From positions 2,542,001-2,606,000 of the forward strand of contig NZ_JAMSHO010000001.1 in NCBI RefSeq assembly GCF_040147005.1: a stretch of DNA of 64,000 nucleotides. Reading direction: 5' to 3'. The position numbers were made by a program, and so were the translations under genes. Numbering within the stretch: the stretch's first letter is position 1; every line of letters begins with the position of its first letter. Of this stretch, positions 17,352 through 24,862 are shown piece after piece. The DNA comes from Halomonas sp. H10-9-1. Lineage in GTDB: Bacteria; Pseudomonadota; Gammaproteobacteria; Pseudomonadales; Halomonadaceae. The notes beneath the pieces are model-generated. The model saw only the letters and a program-made list of their open reading frames with translations. It had not been told where the DNA came from and searched no databases.

Positions 17352-17903
17352 TCAGAACGACTCGGCAACGGCCAATGCGGGGGCATCGGCAGCGTCGTCG
17401 GCAGCATCGGCGTCGGGCTTGGAAGGCTCCGGTGCCGAGGCTTGCTGCGCGGCGGGCGCGTCGGACGTCACAGGGACTTCCGGGTCGCGCTCGTCGGTCT
17501 CGGTCGGCTTGGGTTCGGCCTTGTAGACGAGCTTGCCGTCGACCTTGATCCAACTGACGAACAGCAGGCGGGCCTTGAGGCTCACCCCCTGCTCGCCGGC
17601 ACGCTTGCCCTTGGAGTAGGTGAAGGTGTCGGCCCACAGGTCGCCCAGGCGGAAGCCGATCATCACCTTCTTCTCGGCGTCGACCGCCTGAATGCAGCGG
17701 CGCACCAGGTGCTGCGCTTCCGAACCCGATACGCGCGTGTCGAAACGCACATACGAGACGTCATCGCTGGGACCGTTCAGAGCCGCGATGTCGCAGGCCA
17801 GGAACGCATCGCCTTTCTTGGGCTTCACTTCGCGGATGCGATTGAGATACCCGAGGCCGGTGATGTGCAGATCGAAGTAGGACTTTTCGGTGGAAGTGGT
17901 CAT
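17352..17903 (-). CDS. DUF3577 / STY4534-family ICE replication protein
   Basis: The 183-residue protein (MTTSTEKSYFDLHITGLGYLNRIREV...) matches the family named STY4534 ICE replication protein (DUF3577). The first 125 residues form one domain with 'KKGDAFLACDIAALNGPSDDVSYVRFDTRVSG' and 'FRLGDLWADTFTYSKGKRAGEQGVSLKARLLFVSWIKVDG', reminiscent of an OB-like single-strand binding fold. The last 55 residues are an Ala/Asp/Pro-rich acidic tail ending in ESF, as in SSB-like proteins that recruit partners through their tails; that parallel is inferred. The start is at 17903 with CAGGAG. Its leader contains copy A of the three-hairpin RNA element. Confidence 0.75.
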   Translation of the reverse strand: MTTSTEKSYFDLHITGLGYLNRIREVKPKKGDAFLACDIAALNGPSDDVSYVRFDTRVSGSEAQHLVRRCIQAVDAEKKVMIGFRLGDLWADTFTYSKGKRAGEQGVSLKARLLFVSWIKVDGKLVYKAEPKPTETDERDPEVPVTSDAPAAQQASAPEPSKPDADAADDAADAPALAVAESF

Positions 17904-17942
17904 GGTGAATCTCCTGGGAACAATGAGGCGGAGACACACCCG

Positions 17943-17979
17943 ACCCAAGGCGGGGAAGGTGTGGAACCCCCGCGTGGGT
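17943..17979 (-). promoter_or_regulatory. Hairpin upstream of the DUF3577 start
   Basis: ACCCA/TGGGT and inner CGGGG/CCCCG segments pair, 40 bases before the start codon. It is weaker than its relatives in the same operon. Confidence 0.3.
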
Positions 17980-18059
17980 TGATGGAACAGCTTGGTGGCA
18001 TCGCCATCGAGAACCGATGGCCGTTCGCGCATGGATGCCGGTGCGAACTGGTGTGATCA

Positions 18060-18137
18060 ACGCGGTCGGAACCGCGTCGCAGCCTTGAAGATCGTGGCTG
18101 CCTGGGCATGTCGCTGACGGACGTCAGCGGAACATGG
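18060..18137 (-). ncRNA. Three-hairpin repeated RNA element, copy A
   Basis: Read on the minus strand there are: hairpin 1, GCTGAC/GTCAGC (18113-18128) flanked by CATG on both sides; hairpin 2, GCAGCC/GGCTGC (18079-18101) with an 11-base loop ending CTTCAA; hairpin 3, ACGCGGT/ACCGCGT (18060-18077) with loop TCCG. It fills part of a 344-base gene-free stretch, 157 bases upstream of the DUF3577 start. Copies B and C share the layout with paired changes. It resembles the published description of STAXI RNAs (UNCG loops, near ssb and topoisomerase genes), but identity was not tested. Confidence 0.6.
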
Positions 18138-18247
18138 CCGGAAGCGTGGCGCCGGGATGGCGCGCGGGCGAGCGGCAATCGGCACTCGCGGCTGTCCACA
18201 TTGCCGGGAAGAAAGAGGCTCCCGGAGCGGGGGCCAGGGATGGGCGG

Positions 18248-18613
18248 TCAGTTACCGCTGGGCGTGGGAAGAACCGCCTGCAGCGACAGGTGTGTCGTGG
18301 TAGCGGACACGTCGAGGTCGTCCTCGCTGCGCAGGATGCGCGCAAACACGCCCTCCTGCGGATCGAAGAACTCGCCAAAGTCATCGCCGCCGAACTCGGC
18401 ACGCGCCAGTTCCCACCAGTCGTCGAAGCCATCGACATCCGGGTTGCAGCCGGCGGCATAGGCGATGGTCTTCTGGCGACCATCGGGTCGGCGCTCGCCG
18501 CGCTCGGCCAGGAAGTACACGCCCTGATCCTTGACCAGGATGACGCGGCATTGATTCGCCACCGCTTCGGCGAGCACGGGCCGCAGCTCCGTGCCTTTGA
18601 ATCGAACAGTCAT
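18248..18613 (-). CDS. DUF3085 family protein
   Basis: The 121-residue protein begins MTVRFKGTELRPVLAEAVANQCRVILVKDQGVYFLAERGER and continues with 'GFDDWWELARAEFGGDDFGEFFDP', the pattern of DUF3085, found on plasmids and ICEs. It is small, acidic and soluble. No enzymatic motif is evident and the function is unknown. The start at 18613 is preceded by TGGAG at 8 bases; earlier in-frame ATGs lie in DNA with hairpins and are rejected. It is co-oriented with the neighbours and separated from DUF3577 by the 344-base stretch with RNA copy A. Confidence 0.7.
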   Translation of the reverse strand: MTVRFKGTELRPVLAEAVANQCRVILVKDQGVYFLAERGERRPDGRQKTIAYAAGCNPDVDGFDDWWELARAEFGGDDFGEFFDPQEGVFARILRSEDDLDVSATTTHLSLQAVLPTPSGN

Positions 18614-18643
18614 GGGTGTGATCTCCAGGGGGCAGGAAGAGAG

Positions 18644-18668
18644 GCTTCCCGCCGCGAGGGCGGGAAGC
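18644..18668 (-). promoter_or_regulatory. Hairpin upstream of the DUF3085 start
   Basis: A perfect 10-bp stem GCTTCCCGCC/GGCGGGAAGC with a 5-base loop, 31 bases before the start codon. Confidence 0.5.
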
Positions 18669-18678
18669 TGCTGAGAGG

Positions 18679-19476
18679 TCAGTGCCGGACAGCCTTGCGA
18701 CTCGACAGGCACTGCACGCGGATGCGCCTCCAGCTCCCGTCGTCGATCAGCCGTTCCAGCGTCTCGCCGAGGATGTCGAAGAACACCTCATCGACCCGTT
18801 CAATCAGCTCGCCGTCGCGGTGCAGCTCCACCGCGTAGAGGTCGAGGCCACGCTCATACAGCACGGTGACGCGACCCTGGAACTTCATCGTGGCGACGGT
18901 GAAGCCGATGGCCGGTGGCGTGCGGATGATGTCGGCGGGCAGCGGATCGACCCAGGTGATGTCCCGCGCACTGGCATCCACCAACAGGTGGGTGATGCGC
19001 CGGAAACCATCGGGAGCGGGCAACTGCTCCAGTTGGACGATCAGTTCCTGCAGCTCGGGGCAGCGCGGCTCGGGGATCGGCAGCTTCGCCGGTGCGGAAC
19101 CGAGCACGAACCGCTTCACCGTGTAGGGCTGGCCGTCGGCGGTGAACTCGGTCTGCTCCTCGGGCGTGTCCGCCCGCTGACCGTCGAAGCGGCGTCTGAC
19201 ATAGGGTTCGACCTGCACCTTGGCGCCCTCGTCGGGCACTTCGGTCACGAGGGTGCGATCGAGCACCGCGAACTCGGCCCGTGCCGTCTTGACGATGATG
19301 GCCTCGTCGGTGGTGGCGATGACCTTGCCCTCGAAAGGCTTCGGGTCGATGTGAAAGCCCAGCGTCGAAACCTTGGGCTGGCCGTCGAAGATGTTGAACT
19401 TGAACGAACGGACGTTGGAAGGCACATGACCGACGACGAGCGTCGGCATCTGTGCGCGGATGGCTTGGGTATCCAT
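18679..19476 (-). CDS. Conserved ICE protein of unknown function (265 aa)
   Basis: The protein starts MDTQAIRAQMPTLVVGHVPSNVRSFKFNIFDGQPKVSTLGFHIDPKPFEGKV. It is rich in beta-strand-like segments, has no membrane helix and no recognised catalytic motif. The middle part (KRFVLGSAPAKLPIPEPRCPELQELIVQLEQLPAPDGFRRITHLLVDASARD) and the C-terminal part (DGELIERVDEVFFDILGETLERLIDDGSW) look like two small domains. The start at 19476 follows AAGGAG. In-frame sequence upstream overlaps RNA copy B and is not coding. Its place among ICE maintenance genes is the only clue to its role. Confidence 0.6.
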   Translation of the reverse strand: MDTQAIRAQMPTLVVGHVPSNVRSFKFNIFDGQPKVSTLGFHIDPKPFEGKVIATTDEAIIVKTARAEFAVLDRTLVTEVPDEGAKVQVEPYVRRRFDGQRADTPEEQTEFTADGQPYTVKRFVLGSAPAKLPIPEPRCPELQELIVQLEQLPAPDGFRRITHLLVDASARDITWVDPLPADIIRTPPAIGFTVATMKFQGRVTVLYERGLDLYAVELHRDGELIERVDEVFFDILGETLERLIDDGSWRRIRVQCLSSRKAVRH

Positions 19477-19497
19477 GGGGAGACTCCTTGTGGCAAC

Positions 19498-19534
19498 CAA
19501 GGGACTCCCGCCCGCAAGGGAGGTCGATCCCTTG
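19498..19534 (-). promoter_or_regulatory. Hairpin upstream of the 19476 start
   Basis: CAAGGGA/TCCCTTG (7 bp) encloses CTCCC/GGGAG. It ends 22 bases before the start codon. Confidence 0.5.
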
Positions 19535-19582
19535 AGGGTGAGGTGGATGGACGCGGCATGCGTCCGGCGAAAGAAACGACCA

Positions 19583-19654
19583 GCGCGGCGGACCGCACCG
19601 CAGTCTCGAAGGTCTCGACTGCCTGGGCATGCTGCCGGCAACGCCAGCGAACAT
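19583..19654 (-). ncRNA. Three-hairpin repeated RNA element, copy B
   Basis: On the minus strand: hairpin 1 is GCTG/CAGC with one internal mismatch (19631-19648) and flanking CATG; hairpin 2 is GCAGTC/GACTGC (19600-19622); hairpin 3 is GTGCGG/CCGCGC with loop TCCG (19583-19598). Hairpin 3 has a T-G pair on the minus strand that would be an A-C mismatch on the plus strand, so the minus strand is the likely RNA. It lies 107 bases upstream of the 19476 start. Confidence 0.6.
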
Positions 19655-19767
19655 GCGGCCAGCGTGCGGCACATGGCGGCGGCCGTCCGCCGGGAATCGG
19701 CAATGCGCCGGCACCGCGTTCCGCGAAAAAGAAGAGCCCCGACGTGGGGGCTCGAATGGGTTGCGGG

Positions 19768-20484
19768 TTACTCGTCGTCGTAGAGCGTCAGTCCGTCCAG
19801 CACGGGCGCGTCGGCATCGAAGATCAGCAGCCGCACGTCGGCGAGCGCAGCCAGGTGCAACACTTCCACGAGGGACTCCGGCATGCCCTTGGCCCGGTGC
19901 TCCTGCCGCAGCTCTTCGGCGGTGATGCTCTCGACATGCTGCAGGTTCGCATCCGTCCAGGGCGTGGCGATCAGCTTCATGCCGACCGCCGGGCTGTAGG
20001 GAATGCGGAAGGCCACGAACAGAAAACCGCTCGGCGTGGCGATGTCCGCCAGTTCGGCGAGGAAGCGACCGGCCTCCTCGGTGATGTGCGCCGAACTGAT
20101 TTCCCAGGCACGGCTGTAGAACCCGGTCTCGAAGCGCAGGCGGCGTACCACCTCGCGCGCGGCTTCCTCGGAGTAGGTATCGCCGACGTGCAGCGGCTGG
20201 CCGGCTTCTTCGGCCATGACGGCGTAGACGAGGTTTCGGGCGATGCCGTGGCTGGGGCACTGCGCGTCCAGCTCGGGCGGCACGTTCTGGCCCTCGGTGA
20301 TCAGCGCGAAGTCGTCGCAGAAGACGCAGGCATGGCGCTCGACCTGGCTGTCCGGCAGGTGCGACTGCGAGATGTGCAGCGGCAGATAGCTCAGCGGGCA
20401 GTCGTCGTCGTAGGAAATCGCCAGCAGCCGTTGCACGGACAGGCCATCGTAGCCGCGGACGAAGGGGTTTTTGAAATGGGACAT
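19768..20484 (-). CDS. DUF5983-like ICE protein
   Basis: The 238-residue protein begins MSHFKNPFVRGYDGLSVQRLLAISYDDDCPLSYLPLHISQSHL and ends 'VEVLHLAALADVRLLIFDADAPVLDGLTLYDDE'. The C-terminal 'LADVRLLIFDADAPVLDGLPLY'-like block is the part I associate with DUF5983, so that label is tentative. One pair of cysteines (ACVFCDD) and an isolated C in CPSHG could bind metal. There is no membrane segment. The start follows a GGAGGA just upstream. The gene lies in the ICE core run, with RNA copy B after it and a hairpin before it. The function is unknown. Confidence 0.6.
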   Translation of the reverse strand: MSHFKNPFVRGYDGLSVQRLLAISYDDDCPLSYLPLHISQSHLPDSQVERHACVFCDDFALITEGQNVPPELDAQCPSHGIARNLVYAVMAEEAGQPLHVGDTYSEEAAREVVRRLRFETGFYSRAWEISSAHITEEAGRFLAELADIATPSGFLFVAFRIPYSPAVGMKLIATPWTDANLQHVESITAEELRQEHRAKGMPESLVEVLHLAALADVRLLIFDADAPVLDGLTLYDDE

Positions 20485-20513
20485 AGGATTCCTCCAGCAG
20501 AGGATGGCCGAGG

Positions 20514-20533
20514 CAATCCCCTGCCGGGGATTG
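20514..20533 (-). promoter_or_regulatory. Hairpin upstream of the 20484 start
   Basis: A perfect 8-bp stem CAATCCCC/GGGGATTG with loop of four bases, 30 bases before the start codon. Confidence 0.5.
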
Positions 20534-20610
20534 AACCCCAGCGAGTGGATGAAGTGGCAGCCAGTCAGCAGGCCGCGGCGTCGGGCCGCCCTGGTGGCGG
20601 GCGGTGCAGG

Positions 20611-20637
20611 TCAGTGGAAGATGGTGATTCGGGACAT
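20611..20637 (-). CDS. Very short ORF with ribosome site and leader hairpin (8 codons)
   Basis: The sequence encodes MSRITIFH and then TGA. An AGGAG site stands 5 bases before its ATG and the operon's typical hairpin (20659-20694) lies 22 bases upstream, exactly as for the full-size genes around it. After the stop, the next frame runs TDLHRPPPGRPDAAAC to a TGA at 20565, so this may be a peptide of about 24 residues broken by a one-base change, or a leader peptide for the 20484 gene. It is too short for any statistical support. Confidence 0.3.
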   Translation of the reverse strand: MSRITIFH

Positions 20638-20658
20638 GGCCGCTCCTGCGAAAAGAAG

Positions 20659-20694
20659 GAGGGACATGGCCCCGAACGGGGACGCATGTCCCTC
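20659..20694 (-). promoter_or_regulatory. Hairpin upstream of the 8-codon ORF
   Basis: The 10-bp outer stem GAGGGACATG/CATGTCCCTC and inner CCCC/GGGG with a 4-base loop make this one of the strongest hairpins of the series. Confidence 0.5.
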
Positions 20695-20734
20695 GTGGGG
20701 TGGGATGAAAGAACGGTGGGTTGCCAGGCGCGGC

Positions 20735-21127
20735 TCACCAGCCGTTGTAGTGCAGCGTGAGGTCGGCGATGACCTGGCGCCGTTCCAGATCGAGGCCGCC
20801 GAAGTCGGACAACCCCTCGAAGCCGCAACGCTTGAGCATCGCGCCGCCCTCGCGGGAGTTGTAGAAGCTCACCATCGCGGACAGGAACATGCGTTGACCG
20901 CTGCTCAGCACACCCAGGGCGTCGTTGAGCATCAGCATGTTGGGCCGCAGGTCCCACTTGGTCGTGGCACGCTGCAGACCTTCGCGTGTGCCGTCGCCGA
21001 ACCACTCGTGGCCGGCGATCTGCGCGCCGCGCTTCCAGGCCTCGAAGAAGGCTTGCGGTGCAGCGTCGAAGTGCGCCTGTTCCAGCGCCATCTGATCGAG
21101 CACGTCTTCGGGTAAAGACAGATTCAT
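20735..21127 (-). CDS. Conserved ICE protein of unknown function (130 aa)
   Basis: The protein starts MNLSLPEDVLDQMALEQAHFDAAPQAFFEAWKRGAQIAGHEWFGDGTREGLQRATTKWDLRP and ends 'GGLDLERRQVIADLTLHYNGW'. It is predicted to be mostly helical and soluble, with several conserved-looking Trp residues. No domain was recognised. The start at 21127 has AAGGAG seven bases upstream and is only 25 bases from the preceding gene, so the two are probably translated from one message. Unlike its neighbours it has no leader hairpin, simply because the spacer is too short. Confidence 0.65.
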   Translation of the reverse strand: MNLSLPEDVLDQMALEQAHFDAAPQAFFEAWKRGAQIAGHEWFGDGTREGLQRATTKWDLRPNMLMLNDALGVLSSGQRMFLSAMVSFYNSREGGAMLKRCGFEGLSDFGGLDLERRQVIADLTLHYNGW

Positions 21128-21152
21128 GAGAGAACTCCTTGAAGGGTGGGAA

Positions 21153-21389
21153 TCAGGGGTGAGCGCGCTGTGTCCAGGCATGGGTATCCAGGGCACGCTG
21201 TGCTGCGAGGTGGGTCGGGAAATACTCGACGGACTCCCGCGATACCGGGCCTTCGTCGTCTTGCGTGCCGATGTAGTGGCCGGCCGCGCTGCGCAGCACC
21301 TGTAGCGGCAGACGCTTGCCGGTCCAGGCCAGCGCCAGCGCACCACTGCGTACTGCGGTTGCAGAGGAAGATGCGGAAGGTTCAGACAT
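21153..21389 (-). CDS. Small conserved ICE protein (78 aa)
   Basis: The product MSEPSASSSATAVRSGALALAWTGKRLPLQVLRSAAGHYIGTQDDEGPVSRESVEYFPTHLAAQRALDTHAWTQRAHP begins with a serine/alanine-rich tail and then a compact region with 'LPLQVLRSAAGHYIGT' and 'SRESVEYFPTHLAAQRAL'. That pattern is common in small ICE proteins of unknown role. The start at 21389 follows AAGGAG; the upstream 26 codons in frame are judged non-coding. RNA copy C lies 135 bases before the start. Confidence 0.6.
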   Translation of the reverse strand: MSEPSASSSATAVRSGALALAWTGKRLPLQVLRSAAGHYIGTQDDEGPVSRESVEYFPTHLAAQRALDTHAWTQRAHP

Positions 21390-21523
21390 GCCGTGCTCCT
21401 TGGTGGGTCGAGGAGCACGCATCCCGTAGAGGATGGAGTTCCCCTCGGGTGGTTGAGAAAAGTGCATCGTCGCCAGGCCGGCGAGCGTCCGCGGTGGGCG
21501 ATGCGAAGCGGACTGGATCGGTC

Positions 21524-21600
21524 AACGCGGCGAACCGCGTTGCAGTCTTGAAGACCGGGACTGCCAGGGCATGCCGCTGACGACTGTCAGCAACGCATGG
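21524..21600 (-). ncRNA. Three-hairpin repeated RNA element, copy C
   Basis: On the minus strand: hairpin 1 GCTGAC/GTCAGC (21576-21591) with flanking CATG; hairpin 2 GCAGTC/GACTGC (21542-21564), 11-base loop; hairpin 3 AACGCGG/CCGCGTT (21524-21541) with a TTCG loop. It lies within a 779-base gene-free stretch between topB and the 78-aa gene. Confidence 0.6.
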
Positions 21601-22168
21601 CGTGAGGATGGGCGCGAAGCATGGCTGCCGTCGCAGGGAAAACCGAATCGCGGACGGTCCGCTTTAGGGCAGGCCCGCGTCACGGGACAAGGCAAGGACC
21701 AGGGCGCCGAAGGCCACGCGGGCCTTCGGCTGGAGAGGAAGGAAAACCACCTGTGGGCTGCGTCAGCGCGGGCCGTCGTCAAAGCCGTTCGCTGCGTCAG
21801 CAATCGCACCCGGCCCGTTTCGTGGCTGGGGCCGGAAACCTCTGGCGTGCATCCACACACAAAGGGAGCCCGATGTTTCGCCGGCGGGCACCGGCACGGA
21901 ATACCCTCGGCCCAAGGGGCCTCCTCACGGCTCGCGCGGCGGCAAGGCGTCAGGAAGCCCCTCATGACCGAGGCAAGGCACACCGATCAAGGGAATGGCG
22001 GCGGGCGCGATTCGTGGAGCAATGACCTTCTCGCCCCGTCGCCCGATGGCGGGCAGACGGGGCGCGCACACCGTTGCAGAAGGAGACGCGCGCTTTGGAG
22101 TCCCGCGCGGTGCGGGACGTTTGCCTCGCCGCCAGTGAAGTGGCCGGCGCGGCAGGGGGAAGCGAGGA
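21601..22168 (-). other. Gene-free stretch after topB with three strong hairpins
   Basis: No credible gene was found. Three hairpins follow the topB stop on the minus strand: GTCCCGC/GCGGGAC (22100-22118), a 9-bp CGCCCCGTC/GACGGGGCG with an inner GCCC/GGGC stem (22032-22064), and a perfect 10-bp GCCGAAGGCC/GGCCTTCGGC (21706-21730). None is followed by a T run, so they look like RNA structure rather than simple terminators. Copy C of the repeated RNA lies just to the left. Confidence 0.4.
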
Positions 22169-24184
22169 TCAGGACGCCTTGGAGGTAGCGCGCCGCTTGC
22201 GCGGTGCGCTGCGCCGGCCCGTCGGGGACTCGATCGGCAACGTGCCCTTGCAGTCCGGGTAGCGCGAGCAGGACCAGAACGCGCCGCTCTTGCCCGTGCG
22301 CTGCTGCATCGGTGCGCCGCACTGTGGGCAGGCCGGCGTCGGCGGCAGCTTGAGCGAGAGCGTCGCGCCGCGGTACTGCTGCACGAGCTGACCGACCCAC
22401 ACGGACTGCTTCTCGATGAAGGTGTCCAACGCCATCTGGCCGGCCTCGATCATGTCGAGCGCCTGCTCCCACACCGCCGTGGTGCCGGGGTCGGCGATGG
22501 CCGAGGGCACCGCGTCGATGAGCGTGAATGCCGCGTCGGAAGCGCGGACGGCGCGGCCTTTCTTGACCAGGTAGCCGCGACCGATCAGACCGTTGATGAT
22601 GTTGGCGCGTGTCGCCTCGGTGCCGATGCCGGTGGTATCTCGCAGCTTCTGTTTCAGCCGCGGGTCGGTCACGAACTTGGCGACGGTCTTCATGGCCTTG
22701 ATCAGCTCGCCCTGCGTGTAGGGCTTGGGCGGCAGCGTCTTCAGCGCCTTGAGATCCACCTTCCCGACCGGGCAGGACAGGCCCGCATGCAGCGCCGGCA
22801 GCACCTGGCTGCGCTGCGCATCCTCGCCATCGGCATCGTCCGGCCCCGGCGTCGCCAGCACCTCGCGCCAGCCGGTGACGGCGATCTGCTTGCCCACGGC
22901 CGCCAGCGACTGACTGCCGCACGAGAACTGCGCCACCGTCCGGTCGAACTCATGGTGCGGGAGGAACTGCGCGAGGTAATGGGCGCGGATCAGCCGGTAG
23001 ACGGCCAGTTCCTTCTCGTTCATGGCCGACAGGTTGGCGGGCTCCAGCGTCGGGATGATGCCGTGGTGAGCCGTCACCTTGCCGTCGTTCCAGGCGCGCG
23101 AACGCTGGTTGCGGTCGAGCTGGCCGATCAAGGGCCGCAGGCTGGGATCGGTGGCGAGCAGTGCATCGAGCACCGCCGGCACTTCCGCGAGCATGCTTTC
23201 GGGCAGGTATCCCGAGTCGCTGCGCGGATAGGTCGTCGCCTTGTGCGTCTCGTACAGCGCCTGCGCGATGTCCAGCGTCTCCTGCACGTCGAGGCCCAAC
23301 TGCTTGGAGCACACCTCCTGCAGCGTGCCCAGGTCGAACGGCAGCGGCGGTGCCTCGCGCACGCGCTCGGTGTCCACCGACACGACCTGCGCATCGCGTG
23401 CGGCGCGAATGCAATCCGCAGCCTGCTGCGCCACCGGCTGCTGAAGGCAGCGACCCGCTGCATCGGTGCTGCCTTCGGGCGGTATCCAGCTCGCGGTGAA
23501 GGACCGGCCGGCATGGGATAGCAGCACGTCCACGGCCCAATACGGCACAGAGACGAAGCGCGCGATCTCGCGATCACGATCCACCACCAACTTCAGCGTC
23601 GGCGTCTGCACGCGCCCCACCGACAGCACGCCGGTGTAGCCGGCCTGCCGACCTAGAAGCGTAAACAGCCGGCTCAGGTTCATGCCGATCAGCCAGTCGG
23701 CACGCGAGCGGGCCAGGGCCGAGTAGTACAGCGGCAGCGTCTCGGCGGACGGCTTGAGCGCACCCAGCGCCTTGCGGATCGACGCATCGTTGAGCGCCGA
23801 CAGCCACAGGCGCTGAATCGGCCCGTGGTAGCCGCACAGGTCGATGATCTCGCGGGCGATCATCTCGCCCTCGCGGTCGGCGTCGGTCGCTATCACCAGC
23901 TCGCCCGCCTTGGCGACGAGCTGCTGCACGACCTTGAATTGCGCCGCGGTCGCCGCCTTGGGCTCGACACGCCAACGCTCAGGAAGAATGGGCAGTTGCT
24001 CGATGGCCCAGCGCTTGTATTGTTCGCCGTAGCCTTCGGGCGGAACCGCCTCCACCAGATGACCGATGCACCAGGTCACGACGACACCCGCGCCGCTGTA
24101 GCAGCCGTTGCCGCGTTGACCGGCACCCAGCACACGGGCGATGTCCTTGCCCTGGGACGGCTTCTCGCACAGGAACACGCGCAT
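22169..24184 (-). CDS. topB: DNA topoisomerase III (type IA)
   Basis: The 671-residue protein relaxes or decatenates DNA through a transient tyrosine-DNA bond. The Toprim domain starts MRVFLCEKPSQGKDIARVLGA and contains the metal-binding DADREGE. The catalytic tyrosine is Y319 in TTYPRSDSGYLP. The SVGRVQTPTL motif lies near residue 190. The C-terminus has a four-cysteine zinc ribbon (CPQCGAPM...CSRYPDCKG). ICE-borne TopB of this family probably resolves replicating or transferring element DNA. The start has AAGGAGG. A palindrome of the operator series lies 208 bases upstream, between ssb and topB. The sequence is complete. Confidence 0.95.
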   Translation of the reverse strand: MRVFLCEKPSQGKDIARVLGAGQRGNGCYSGAGVVVTWCIGHLVEAVPPEGYGEQYKRWAIEQLPILPERWRVEPKAATAAQFKVVQQLVAKAGELVIATDADREGEMIAREIIDLCGYHGPIQRLWLSALNDASIRKALGALKPSAETLPLYYSALARSRADWLIGMNLSRLFTLLGRQAGYTGVLSVGRVQTPTLKLVVDRDREIARFVSVPYWAVDVLLSHAGRSFTASWIPPEGSTDAAGRCLQQPVAQQAADCIRAARDAQVVSVDTERVREAPPLPFDLGTLQEVCSKQLGLDVQETLDIAQALYETHKATTYPRSDSGYLPESMLAEVPAVLDALLATDPSLRPLIGQLDRNQRSRAWNDGKVTAHHGIIPTLEPANLSAMNEKELAVYRLIRAHYLAQFLPHHEFDRTVAQFSCGSQSLAAVGKQIAVTGWREVLATPGPDDADGEDAQRSQVLPALHAGLSCPVGKVDLKALKTLPPKPYTQGELIKAMKTVAKFVTDPRLKQKLRDTTGIGTEATRANIINGLIGRGYLVKKGRAVRASDAAFTLIDAVPSAIADPGTTAVWEQALDMIEAGQMALDTFIEKQSVWVGQLVQQYRGATLSLKLPPTPACPQCGAPMQQRTGKSGAFWSCSRYPDCKGTLPIESPTGRRSAPRKRRATSKAS

Positions 24185-24391
24185 GAAGCCTCCTTGGAAA
24201 TGTGCGGTTCATCGGATGGGCGTCAGCTTGGCGGGGCCAGGAGATGCCGGCAGCAAGGAAGCCGATTGGCGCAGACACCGCTTTGTGATCGGCAGGCGGT
24301 CCGTTGCCGCAGCGGTGCGCATAGACCGCAGGAGCTGGCACAGCAAAAGCGTCGTTACGGGAGGGCGGCTGGAACTCTGTGGACGACCTTG

Positions 24392-24414
24392 GAGCTATCC
24401 CCTGGGGATAGCTC
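24392..24414. promoter_or_regulatory. Palindromic operator candidate P1 (11-bp arms)
   Basis: GAGCTATCCCC, a central T, and GGGGATAGCTC form a perfect 23-base palindrome in the spacer between ssb and topB. Shorter versions with the same 17-base core occur at 26313 and 27349. Confidence 0.6.
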
Positions 24415-24478
24415 GCTGGTGCATCGCGGGCGTATGACGGTTGCTACAGCCGCCCTCGGGGGAGCGGCGATGGGCGAA

Positions 24479-24862
24479 CTACTGTCCGCCGGCCGGCTTG
24501 GCGCTGAGCGCCACCGACTCGATGCGGTACGGCAGGATGCCCACGCGCCGGGCCTCGACCTTGAACGTGACGCGCTCGTTCTCGTCGGCGTCCTCCCATT
24601 CGTCGCGCACGGTGCGGCCCTCGACCAGCACCCGCATACCCTTCTGATACAGCGTCTTCCAGTGATCGGCGTCGCGGTGCCACAGCTCCACCGGCGCCCA
24701 GAAGCCGCCGCGATCTTCGTACTCGCCGTCCTTCTTCGGGATCGGGTTGTCGAAATAGACGTTCAGGCGAAGCAGCCGGCGCGGCTCGTCGTTGCCGTTC
24801 GGGAATTCGCGGTAGTCCGGCGCAGAACCGATGTTGCCCTCGCCGACGAAGTGCGTGCTCAT
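24479..24862 (-). CDS. ssb: Single-stranded DNA-binding protein of the ICE
   Basis: The 127-residue protein starts MSTHFVGEGNIGSAPDYREF and has an OB-fold pattern: 'EPRRLLRLNVYFDNPIP', 'FWAPVELWHRDADHWKTLYQKGMRVLVEGRTVRDEWED' and 'VTFKVEARRVGILPYRIESVAL'. It lacks the long acidic DDDIPF tail of housekeeping SSB, as is usual for this ICE family. It would coat the single-stranded DNA formed during conjugation or replication. It overlaps the DUF3158 gene by 4 bases (ATGA) and is translated from the same message. topB follows after 294 bases. Confidence 0.85.
   Translation of the reverse strand: MSTHFVGEGNIGSAPDYREFPNGNDEPRRLLRLNVYFDNPIPKKDGEYEDRGGFWAPVELWHRDADHWKTLYQKGMRVLVEGRTVRDEWEDADENERVTFKVEARRVGILPYRIESVALSAKPAGGQ

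Noticed and set aside
21522..22188. Long frames on both strands in the 779-base region after topB
   Set aside because: They run through strong hairpins, have no ribosome sites and show biased Arg/Pro/Gly composition typical of non-coding high-GC DNA.
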